From the NCBI GenBank assembly GCA_019973155.2, contig BPQB01000020.1, positions 124,001 through 188,000 of the forward strand: a stretch of 64,000 bases of DNA, written 5' to 3'. The notes under the pieces were generated by a model. That model was given only the letters and a program-made list of their open reading frames with translations, was not told the origin of the DNA and did no database searches. The DNA comes from Phanerochaete sordida. Its lineage: Eukaryota; Basidiomycota; Agaricomycetes; Polyporales; Phanerochaetaceae. Of this stretch, positions 45,241 through 55,735 are shown piece after piece (position 1 is the first letter of the stretch; every line of letters starts with the position of its first letter). Both the position numbers and the translations under genes were made by a program.

Positions 45241-46607
45241 CTGTGCGTAGGCGTGCTGCTTGTTATTGCTCGCAAATGCTGATCTGCGATGACCAGATAA
45301 AAAGTTCGTATAATTCCCATGGACGCCATCTATGCTTCTGCTTCTCCGGATTCATAGCGAGAGGCGAACGTGCCTTGCGAGATGCCTGGATCGTCGATGC
45401 GGTACACACGCTGGGGATACTGGACTGCTCGATACTCGCCCAAAACCCCCCAATATCCGCGAAGAATCTGCGTCCGTGAGAAGTATTTGCGGGTCTGGAG
45501 CCCGGCCCTCGTCGAGGACCCGAGATAGACGTGGGCCTTCCGCGCTCTCCTCGCGCCTTCGGGAGCAAGAAGCCTGCCTGCGCGGACGCGAAGCCGCTGC
45601 TGCATCCGGCCCCTTATCTGTGCCGCCTCGGTCTCTGGGGCTGCACCGGTCCCATCGGAGGCTCGGGAGACGGCGCGCAGCGCGGGACTGTATATGCTTT
45701 GGAATCGCGAGCGCGAGTGCTAGTGGAATGCTAACGCAGTGTGCTTCGAAAGGCTGTTCGAAGGTTAACCTCTAGAGTTCGCTAGCGGGTGATCGCGTCC
45801 GTGGAGCTCTGCTTTGCGATGCGCTCAGGGTGTGTGTGATGTGATTTATGGCGATAGGTGTGTTTAGCTATACGATGTCGGCTGTGGCGCCGTTGCTGAC
45901 CAGCATTCGTCGTTGCGATCACAGGCGCTGCGCGCAGGGATTTTATGGAACGCTCTTCACGCCATTCCAACGCCGGTCGGGATGCTGTAAGTTCAGCGCG
46001 CCAGATGCAATACATGCAGTCTTGGTTTCTAGGGTTTTGATGGTAGAAGCCGCCGTTCTTGATGTGCCGTATCAGCTGGACAAGCAGAGGATGGTACTGC
46101 AGAGAACCACTGGCTGCCTAAGTTACTGCTGCACCCCCCACACAAACAAAAATCCGACAAGAATCTGGCGTGTAGCCTCGATATCTTACATAGGTGACAA
46201 GAATCATCCAGGGCACTCCTGGGCCTTTGAACGGATGCGATCCTCTTCCTTTCTGGGGCCAGCTCCTATATTCTTTCCGCTTTCGTCCTCCTGTGACACA
46301 TCATCTGAAACCTTGTCTTACCTTCTCTGATACAACGCTCCCTCGAGCCTGCCTTTTAACTGTGCGTTCGACTTCTCGGCTTGAAGGTGAGCTTGTAACT
46401 GCAGCTCGTAGGTCGCATTTAGTACCAATCACCCTGCTGGTAGCTCAAGTTAAACTTTTAGTATCCCGTGCTACCTCGTGCAAGCTCAAGATCTGGAATT
46501 TAGTAAGCACCGAACTCCTTCGTTATCTGTCAAGCGACGTATCGCCGAGCTGACTGAAGACACAGTGCCAGACGTAGTCATTCTGCTACGTCCTGCCACC
46601 GTCTGTA
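45241..46607. other. 1.4-kb intergenic region
   Basis: Lies between COQ3 and MPKS copy 3. Frames are short and not protein-like; the right part is more AT-rich than its surroundings. No element borders are found. Confidence 0.45.
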
Positions 46608-48280
46608 ATGCCAAAAAGCACCTCTGTATGCAGCTAAACCGGATACTGTACGCACTACAACTGACTGCGGGATTTAGTCCTCCGCGCACCTATTGGCCAC
46701 GCACTTGCAGCCCATCGAGGAAAACAATGCAAACAATCCCTGTAAGCATGTGGAATTATAAAGCGCGTTCGTGGGCTGCCTGATGCCCTTTTTGAGCAGA
46801 CGTACGGGCAGCAGCACAATTCTCGGGCATCCGCGTCTTCTGGCTCCAATCTTTAATGACCCTCACCAAGGACCAGTGGAACGATGTGCCTAGCGTATAC
46901 TTCGAGCGGCCTCCCCAGCGAAAATCGCACAAGAAACCCACCGATCAGAACGTTTCTGATCCCCGTGACTGTGAGACGGGAACAAAGAAACGGGCCATCT
47001 TCTTTACACTCCTTTTTCTGGGCCAGCAGAAGATACCGGACGACTGCGACCTGGTGGGCGAGCCTGGCGATGTGTGGGTCACGGAGGGCGCCGTCCAGGT
47101 CCGCACAATCGCAGGGTGGACGGATTGGAAGACACGATGGACGCACGATGGCGGCTTGTCGCATCCGTACCTCCCGGCAGACTACAAGCTGACGTTCCAG
47201 GCGGCATTGCCCAGCCTCGGTTACAACCCGGCAAGATACCCCAAGACTTACCAAGACTGGTTGCGCCTCACTCCAGACCGCCTGCGAGAGTGTTTCGACC
47301 ACTACCTTGGACCAGACGAAGCCCCACTTGCAGCGGAGCGCGCTCTGAGCCTGCTAGCACTACCGTCGGGCAAAGAGCTCAAACCATACCTCGAAATATG
47401 CGGAGGCGGCCATCATGTACCCTATATCTCTCAGACGTGGTTCGGGCTTGACCATAAACGAGCAGAATAACTTGGTCCGCTCCAGCGTAAGTAGAATTAC
47501 TATGCCGTCCTCGGTCTCACTGATTCCAACGATGCCATTTCTGTACCCTAGAGATCCGTCGCATCTTCCAATGCGAGCAATCACGGTGTAGAACAACGGG
47601 ACCTGGGGGTTCAGGCGCCGGCTATCCCTGCGCCCGCAAACCCGTACTCTCTTCCGCAATCCCCCGCGAGCACTTCAGCAGCTCAGAGCACTGCGGAGGG
47701 CTCAACGAGGTCGATCACTCCTATTGCGAGCCCCCAGCCTACAGCCGTCAATCGCGCCATGCCGTCGGACATTGTTCAGTTGACCTCAGCTTCTGCTGCG
47801 GGGCCAAGCCGCACGCATAGCTCTCAGACGACGCCCCAGGGCGCGACATCTGAGCTCGCTCGCTCGCGCTCGCGAACGCCGCCGCACGACGAGATGATGG
47901 AGACGACTTTCGACGACTTCAGGGAGGCATCGCCCGTCCCCGTGCTAGGTAGCAGCGCAATCAGGTCCCAGGCTGTCCCGCTGTCCGCAGATCCGGTCGC
48001 CCAGCGCATCCTTGAGTGCGTGGAGAACTTGCAGTCGAGGATGTCTGTGCTGGAGGAGCGTCTGGCGCGATATCAGTCATACGACCACCGCGCAGCACGC
48101 CCAACTCCAGGCGCCACTTCTTCCGAAAACCCTCTTGAGGACGCGCATCATTCGCTTGCGTCTTCTTCAACAGTCGCGCCCGTCGGGTGTGCTGATATTC
48201 CCGACGCGTCCCAGACACCGGGTCTTACGGAGGCGCGAGAAAGTCTCTGGTCGTGGATTAGAGGTGACTGGCTGGGCTGA
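46608..48280 (+). CDS. MPKS-family protein, copy 3; possible frameshift (unknown function)
   Basis: Distant member of the family found twice at 12-17 kb. The start exon codes MPKSTS (ATG 46608) before a GTATGC donor. Exon 2 reads SSAHLLATHLQPIEENNANN and exon 3 (from 46800) VRAAAQFSGIRVFWLQSLMT. The core continues LLFLGQQKIPDDCDLVGEPG, DVWVTEGAVQVRTIAGWTDW and GGLSHPYLPADYKLTF. Near 47392-47396 the frame that matches the paralogs (EAAIMYPISLRR against VAAVVYAILARR) is offset by one base. That frame then meets a canonical GTAAGT donor at 47487 and joins the tail exon from 47552. Without the shift, a GTACCC donor near 47422 could bypass this stretch. The tail has the coiled coil ILECVENLQSRMSVLEERLA and ends SLWSWIRGDWLG. 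Confidence 0.62.
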
Positions 48281-49775
48281 ATCAGACGTCCTTCCCTAAA
48301 TCTTAACAGTATTACATCGAACCGTGCATTCTTTCCAGGATTCTCTCACTCGTCTTGCACTCGCCAAGGTAGATTGCTGCAGAGCCGCCAGGCAGCAGCA
48401 GATCTACGCATGTTCATTTTATCTAAGACTTATTTCTTGGCGACGAAACGAGCCTAAGCTTAGAGAAATAGACAGCTCGTCTCGCTATAAACATTTTTTG
48501 AACACTGCTCGTGGCACGAAGGCACGGACAGTAGCGTCACCTGATCGAGATCGTTAGACGTGCCGTCCAGACGCGCGGGACGCGTTCTTTGTTTGCCTTC
48601 AGACTTCGACCAGGACCATCCTCTCCCGTCTTCCGCCCCATTTCTCGCCTGCAATTATGCGAAAACATTCTTTCATTACACTCAGCACGAATCTCCTCGC
48701 AAACAGTACACGGTTGTATATGTACGGTGAGCTCTCATGCTGGGAAGTATGCGCTCAAGATGACTCGAAGTCGTGGTGGACCACAAATGCCTCGTAAAGT
48801 TCAAATGTGATTTGAGCAGCAAGAACGATCAATGATTAGAATAGCAGAGCTTTATACGAACGGAGAAGGGTAGGCGAGAGTCCTTATTAGTTCTTGGACG
48901 TCATTAACGAGTTTCCCTAGGAAAGCTTTCGCTGTACCCTTCCACGGGCACAAAATTTTGCCTCCTTACGATATGAGCTTGCTCCTAAAAGTGCGTGCAT
49001 ATTCCATACGCTTTTTTGCCGTCATCACATGTTCATTTTTTTTCTTTTTCGTTTTCGTCCTGCGTGAACGACGACGTTTACGGTAAGTCTCTCAAACTCG
49101 AGGTGAAGAGTTCCCTCAAAATCTTGCTAGCAAGCCCATTGCTCTCAGGCTCGCGTTTTGCCTCCTCCTACGTTTTGGACAGCGCTGATACCTGAGCTGC
49201 AGCATTTCTCCGCGTATAACATACGTCGATTTGAAAGTGAGTTTTCCGTACAGCGCACTGATGAGGCTACTTAGAAACGGACACCAGCCTCAGCTGCAGC
49301 TGCAGCATACGCGACACTCCTTGATTCATAAACCCAGCACGGAGACCCAGGTCTGCCGTAGCTCGCCACAAAAGGCTGCTCTCGAGTCACGAGGAGTGGG
49401 CGCTATGGCTGATTTCTATTTCTCGAACGTAGGCCGCCTGCAAAGGTCAGCCCGGAGCGGAGCGGACGATTTTTCTGCATTATGCCCATGCGTTACATGT
49501 GCGGTAGCCGTGCATGCGGGAGGGGGGCCGTCAAAAGGACCACTCATTCTGCCCCGAACCCCCTCCGCGTGGGAGATCAAAGAGTCGTGACATGATTCGC
49601 TGATTCCAGCCCCTTGCGGAAGCAGCATGCCAAACCTTGAATATCAGACTCGGATGCACGGAAAAGAAGCGTTCAGCCTCGTTGCTGCCTCGTCCGCCTC
49701 GTCCGTGCCTCTGGTTTCAACCAAGGACTATTCTCCGTTGACTATACGCTGCCATCTCCCGCGTGCATAAACAGG
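48281..49775. other. 1.5-kb intergenic region
   Basis: Lies between MPKS copy 3 and EF-hand gene B, both on the plus strand. It is relatively AT-rich, with no supported gene, repeat or RNA. Confidence 0.45.
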
Positions 49776-52700
49776 ATGGAGGACACCTCTTACGAAATCA
49801 CTAGCGCACAAGTAGCACTCGATTCTCTCGCCACCAATATATCTGCAAGTCGTCCTAAATTGGAGAATCTAGGTGAGCTTTGCGTCCCGCGTTCAGACGA
49901 CATCCATGCCAATCTTCCATCCGCAGTCACTCGTACTGATGGGACTGTGGACGGCTTTGAGAATGCTGCACAAAGTGATTTGGTTGCTCAGCTGGGGGGT
50001 ATCGTCAAGTTCACTGCGGACAACGTCCACGTTAATCTTCAAACACTGGTCGACGCATTGGACGTGGTCAGCACGATCCATCCCTTCGTTGCAGGTGCGT
50101 ATGTGTGACTCTGGTTCTCATATTGAATCGTGAAGTCCTGATGACCTTCCACGTTCTGTAGTAGCAGCTATCGCCTTTAAGGCAGCGATCAAGATGGAAG
50201 TTACCCGACGTATGAACGACCAGCGAATGCTACAGCTGCACGCGAATATGTGTAATATGATGCATACAGTCGCTTGGTACGTTCAACGTGGCTACTTATG
50301 GAATGCTCCTGATTAAGTGCAGGCTTGGCGATTTCGAGCGACAGTATATCAAAGGGCAAGAGACCATCGACCTCGAGGACCGTGTGGGAAAATGCATGAC
50401 AGACATCGCCGCAGACATTCGAGAGTGTACAAAAAGCTGTATATTATACCAAAGCCGGGTCTTAATTGGTGCGTGCGGCCAGCTCGCCTTCATCGTCACG
50501 CTGATCGTCCACGGCCTCTGCAGCAAGGGTGCTCTCCGGCTCGCAGTGGGAGAAGAAGCTCTCCGACTTCTCTGCCAGGTTCTACGACCACGAGACCAAG
50601 ATAGACAGGCTTATGTCCCAGATTTCGGCTCTGAAGTCCTCGCGCAGCTACGCGAAGCTGGTAGACGTAGATCAGAAGGTTGACCAAGTACTTCTTTTCG
50701 CTTCGCTTCGCCCTCAAGAGGACCGCAAACTGCAAGAATTTGTCGAGGATCACGGTGGTCTGGACGTCGTCCTGAAAGACGAGAGCTTACGTGGTGAGCT
50801 CGAGGGGCTCATAGAAGAGAACGAGACAAGCCGAGAAGATAGACTGGCCTCAGCGATCTCCGATGAGCTCGGACAGGATTTCCAGTCTACGATGCAGAAG
50901 CTGTTTAACGAGAATCAGCAGACCTTCGACGAGCATTTCCGAACACACTGGGACACGCTGCTGGTGACATTGCGAGAGGAGAATGTCGGAGGCAAGTTCC
51001 GCAAGGAGCTGCAGGACGACGTGAGTGTGCAGTGCTTAATATCGTTCGTCATTGACGCGTTGCCACAGGACATACGCACACTATGGACAGACATGGTAGA
51101 CTTGCTCCGAAGTTGCGGGTGAAACGACGTAGGCTAAAAATTGCGTGCGCAGGGATGGGGCGGACAAGTACCTGCAGATACACTTGTCCTCCAGCTGCTA
51201 AGATTCGCCGCGGAGCAACTTAGGCCGCTCCAGAACGCGTCTGCGCTGCACTCGAATGCAGATAGCTGGGCCAAGTATTACCTGGCTAGGGAATGGAAGC
51301 AAGGCTTACTGGAGGCCATCGACTTCGACGGCTCCGGTTCGGTGAACATCGAGGAGATGAACACTTTCTCAGCTTTGCGGCCACAGGATTCGGAGATATG
51401 GAGGTAGGCCGCACGCGTGTCATATCACGGTGTATTCTGACCTATTACAATTGTAGCTTGCCCCACTGGCTCGCATATTGGACAGTTGGTACGTGTCCGC
51501 AGGGAGGCCGTGTTGATAACCCATGCCAACCTCATTATCTACAGGGCGGCTGTTAGTTATGAAGCGCTACTACAGCACCATCAGCGAGCAACTGGACAGG
51601 ATCCGTGCCATTTCTGCACGGGCTTTGCCAGTGAATCGAGCGTTCATACAAAAGCTTCTCGGCGAGGGGGTCTTCTACGCTTGCGACTGTATTCTCGCCG
51701 GAGTGCATGGCGCTACCAAGGGCAGGACCTCAGGAGAGGCAGAGGCTGCAGAGCTGATCTTCGAGAAGTTCAAGGGGCGTGTTCATTCTGAGGAACATCA
51801 GCTCCGCCAGCTTCTGCAATCCGTCAACTACGAGCTCGATACGTGCACAATTCCGCTGGTGGTTGGACACCGGCGGGTCGATACTGTGAGTTTTCTTCGA
51901 GTGTAGTATTAGCTAGTCTTGCTAACGCATTCGTTCGCCCTCTAGACCGTGCTTCCGCTGCTGTATTTGCTACTTGAACAAACAATCAAAGTGATCCATC
52001 AAGCTTCGACCGCGGCATTGGATCGTCAGCAGGTGCTCGGCTTGCGCGCCTCCCTATGGACACTGCTCCGCATAAGCTATCAGAGAGTAGAAGCGAGGCG
52101 AGGCACGTATTACACTATTTCTTTTTCTCGCCAATATCTAATTTGTGAGCTAGATATGCTCATTACCAAGTCATACAATGAGGCAGCGATCAAGCGCGAT
52201 ATCAAAGCATTTGCCCTTGGCTTGGTGAGTACCAGCTCTCGTGAAGAATCATCATTATTCTCACCTACTTGACGTCTACATTCAGTACTACTACGTCTAT
52301 TGTTATGACGAATTGGCGAACTCGTCGTATCTGCGCGAGCAGATGAAGCGTTATCCTGACTACATCACTGCAGATTTTGCTGGTCATCGCGTCAAGGAGA
52401 TATGGTGTTCGAGTCCAGGATCACTTGGGACTGCGTGGACCTACGCAGATATTCAAGAAATCGTCACGAACCCTGCTCACGATATGCACCACTTTCTCCA
52501 CCTCTGCGTCGAGCAGGGCGTCATGTCGCGCGACGGAGAACCGATAGACGTCTTCATGAAAATGGCTCGCCAAGCGATCTCCAAAGCCACACGTCGCGGA
52601 GTACTCTCCGCCCACACGACGTCTTCTGGGTCCCCCTCACATCGCATATCCTCTGATTTGGCGCGTACAGAGCTACTGGCAAGGATGGATCGCGTGTCCC

Positions 52701-55349
52701 GGCAAACGCCAGCTGACATGCTTCAACTTTGCTGCGCCCTAGTCGACAACATTATCAGACGACAAATTGTGCATTCGTACGCCATCCTTTATCCTTTACT
52801 GTGCTGATCGCGGTCTTAACACATCCCGTAGGCCGGTCAAGTGCGACAGCTGCAAGAAGAGAACTATCCACATGACTCGCCTGGTCTGTTTGATCTGCAT
52901 CGACGACTCGGACGAAGCGGCTAGTCAGCGAGGCCGGACTACCGATTACTGTACGAGATGCCTATTCGACAAGCTACAGTTACGTTGCAGTGTCTCCGAA
53001 CACGAGCAGCATTCGTTCCTACAGGTCCGGCGCTTCACATACAACAAATGGGACCACACGTTCCTTACGGAAGCTCGCTCGCGCTGGGAAGAGCAAGTCC
53101 TGCTTTGCGGTTATGGGGACCTGTGGAAGCCCGTGACAAATCCTCGACGTACGCGTCGAAGACAAACCGGAAGTGCCCTGATCTGCCAGTCTTGTCAAGG
53201 ACCTGTTGGCTCGTCCTTCTGGTTCTGCCTTGACTGCCGCGCAGGTAAGACGCCAAGTGCCGTGTCGGTATACTCGTGCCTAACCGAGGGTCCTTGCTCA
53301 GGGAGGGTCTATGTTTGTCACCGATGCAACGCAGACGATAAGCAAATCAATTTACATTTATTGGAAGACATGTTTGCGGAGCAGCTCAGCGAGAGCAAAT
53401 CGTCCGGTATGTAAATGAGTGCACCGTGCTCTAAGAATTAACTTGACCAAGTCCCTCATTGATTAGAGCACGAGACAGGGGATCTACATCGCTGGTGGCA
53501 TAGCCTGATTCTTGTCGTCAACCCGAGGGCCGGGGACTCAGAAGCCTTGCCACCGACCTCTCAGGTACGGCAGACGACTCTAGCGGATCTAGCGGAGCAG
53601 CCTTTCGCAGGGCCCAACACCAGCGGCCATTCCTGGTTCCCTGAGCCCGGACAAAGCCTTTCAGAGCCGTCTTCGGACCCGATATTCAATCGGGCACTCA
53701 CTGCGACACCGACATTAATAATGGCTAGTCCGGAACGCCAGCCATCGCTCTCCGTGGAGCCTACACAGGTGCCAGGTTCCCCTGACGCCCGCCACGCCCA
53801 CGAAGACTACATGCGCACGACTTCGCCCGCAGCATTTCGGAGTTATTCACGAGCTGTAGATCAGCAATCTTTCGTGGCTGAAGGGGGCCTCAGGAGCGCG
53901 TCGCCGTCCGCGCCCGGCCAATTTAGCTCTGGACGACAGCCCACGAGGTCTTGGTCTATCTCATCAGCGGCACCGGTCATTCCTGAGGACGGCCGTTCAC
54001 GGGACGACTCACATCCTATTCTTCCGCCATCTCGAAGTTCTACCTTCGCCGCGCGGTCACCTTCTCCGGGGCAGCAACCTGGGGCTCATCGCTATCCCTC
54101 GGTGAGCTCTGAATATCTGCGTCGTCCAGTCTCGCCATATCAGGCACATGGCCAGCCCTCTCAAGCACACCCAAGCCCCGCTGCGAGGCAACCACAAGAT
54201 ACCGCTTCTCATATGGGCTATTCAGCACCGTGGCAGGATTCAGGCTATGTAGCGCCAGTAATTCCCTCGATAGATCCAAATCCGCCTCCATCGCCTCTGT
54301 CGAGCCCTCACCAGCGCTATTCTTCCGCGAGTTCCGACAACGCGAGCACGTTGGTCAACGAGCCAGCGTTCAGCTTGGACGCAAGGCTCCGCGCGATGGA
54401 GTCGTCTATTACTGAACGCGTTGAGAGAACGTCGCAGCAATACTATCAGCGTGTAGAGAACATCGCACAGGAGACACGGACGATGGTCAGAAGGTTGCTG
54501 GACTACAGAGACCAAGATCTCTACACACCTGCCCCACCTGCCCCCAGGCCACCTGCTCCCATGCCAGCACCTGTCCAAGGATTTGTGCCATACACTCACC
54601 AGGCAGCCGCTCCACTGTATTCCGGGCCAGCAGGCAGCCACGAAATTGCGCCGCACGAATGGGAGATGCGGATGAACCATGCTATGGAGATCATCAGACA
54701 GCTGGAGTTCCGCACGGCGGCGCTGGAGCACCAGCTGGCCAACATGCGCCCGGATAACGACCGCTCATCAGACATAGACATTGTCATCGAGCCGCCGAGT
54801 TGCGCGGACAGCGATGAGTTTGAGTCCCCGGAACCGACTTGGGGTATGCTCGACCCAGATCCGGATCCCTGGTCTGCACCTCAGCAACCTGCTGCGCCTG
54901 CGTCCCCTACAGGCAACGACGGAACTGAATTATACCAGTATCAGTATCCCGAGCCTGTGATCATTCCTCCTGTTCCTCCTCCGGTTGCTCCCCCCGCCCC
55001 TCTCCCAGTGATCCTCGAGTCGCCGAATGAAGAAGAGGCACAGAGCCCCGATGAACCTTCTCTGGTGTCACCTGTGGACGATCGAGGTAGTGAAAACCCT
55101 GGGGAACCTACGGAAGTGGCAGAAACCACCGTTCCTGTGGCACCGAGCCCTGAGGAGCCTTCTCTGGCGTCGCCCGTGGACGACCGAGGTGACGGGCATC
55201 CTGAAGAACACACGGAAGTAACAGAAACCACCGTTTCTCCAACATCGAGTCCTAGCAGTGTGAGGCCAAATTTCTGGACGCGGGTCGGCCAGCGTTTTCA
55301 AACTCGCTCTCGGCCACTTCAAGGCGCGCCACGTACTACTGATTGTTAG
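49776..55349 (+). CDS. EF-hand / double zinc-finger protein B (agaricomycete family)
   Basis: Paralog of the gene at 27075-32779, on the opposite strand and with the same exon order. The start is MEDTSYEITSAQVALDSLAT. The N-terminal helical domain reads DVVSTIHPFVAG, AFKAAIKMEVTRRMNDQRML and DIAADIRECTKSCILY. A coiled-coil region (50529-51020) follows. The EF-hand loop DFDGSGSVNIEE (near 51325) is canonical, and SLPHWLAYWTVG follows after an intron. Helices include PVNRAFIQKLLGEGVFYACD and QSVNYELDTCTIP. Zinc clusters are CDSCKKRTIHMTRLVCLIC with YCTRCLF, then CQSC..FCLDC with VCHRC. RRFTYNKWDH, between the zinc clusters, is shared with copy A. The last exon (600 codons) is Pro/Ser-rich and disordered, with coiled coils (MRMNHAMEIIRQLEFRTAAL), two 34-aa repeats, and the end NFWTRVGQRFQTRSRPLQ. 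Function is unknown. Confidence 0.77.
55053..55256 (+). repeat. Two tandem 102-bp repeats coding 34 aa each
   Basis: Inside the tail of EF-hand gene B. Each unit codes EPSL-S-PVDDRG, then a Gly/Pro/Glu stretch and TEV-ETTV. The period is exactly 102 bp, so the frame is kept. Confidence 0.85.
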
Positions 55350-55403
55350 GCAGTGAGTTTGCCTTACATCTATACGAGCTATATCACGACTGATACCATC
55401 TAG

Positions 55404-55685
55404 TCAATCCATGACTACCACGGGATCGGTCGTGTAATCAACTGGTGTGACCTGTAGATCCGTATCGCCCAACTTGAGCTTGTTCTTCTCGTATGACTGA
55501 ACGGCGTAATATTTGCATGATCCTCGCGTTTGAGGAGGCTTGATCTTGTTGACGTAGATACGACGGGGCAGACGTATGTCGAATAATATATACGAATATT
55601 TAGGAGAGAATTTGTGCGCTACGAGGTCAGTACGAGGTGGTCGAAGGACAGCAGCCCGGTGGCGTCGCTTTCCCTCGCGCGCCAA
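55404..55685 (-). CDS. Small conserved-looking protein, start exon not found
   Basis: The frame ends [27 protein letters not shown] at 55404 and contains [20 protein letters not shown] and [20 protein letters not shown]. Composition and regular basic/hydrophobic pattern look like a genuine small protein. No ATG opens this frame: the leftmost open codon is TTG. Either an upstream exon overlaps the PRP4 leader or the start is non-ATG. It lies head-to-head with PRP4, whose ATG is at 55736, about 50 bp away. I do not recognise the family; a small ribosomal or mitochondrial protein would suit its basic character, but that is a guess. Confidence 0.5.
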   Translation of the reverse strand: MAREGKRRHRAAVLRPPRTDLVAHKFSPKYSYILFDIRLPRRIYVNKIKPPQTRGSCKYYAVQSYEKNKLKLGDTDLQVTPVDYTTDPVVVMD

Positions 55686-55735
55686 AGTGCTCGGCGCTGC
55701 TTCACGTGACGCTTCACGCCTTGACCTGGTCCGCG

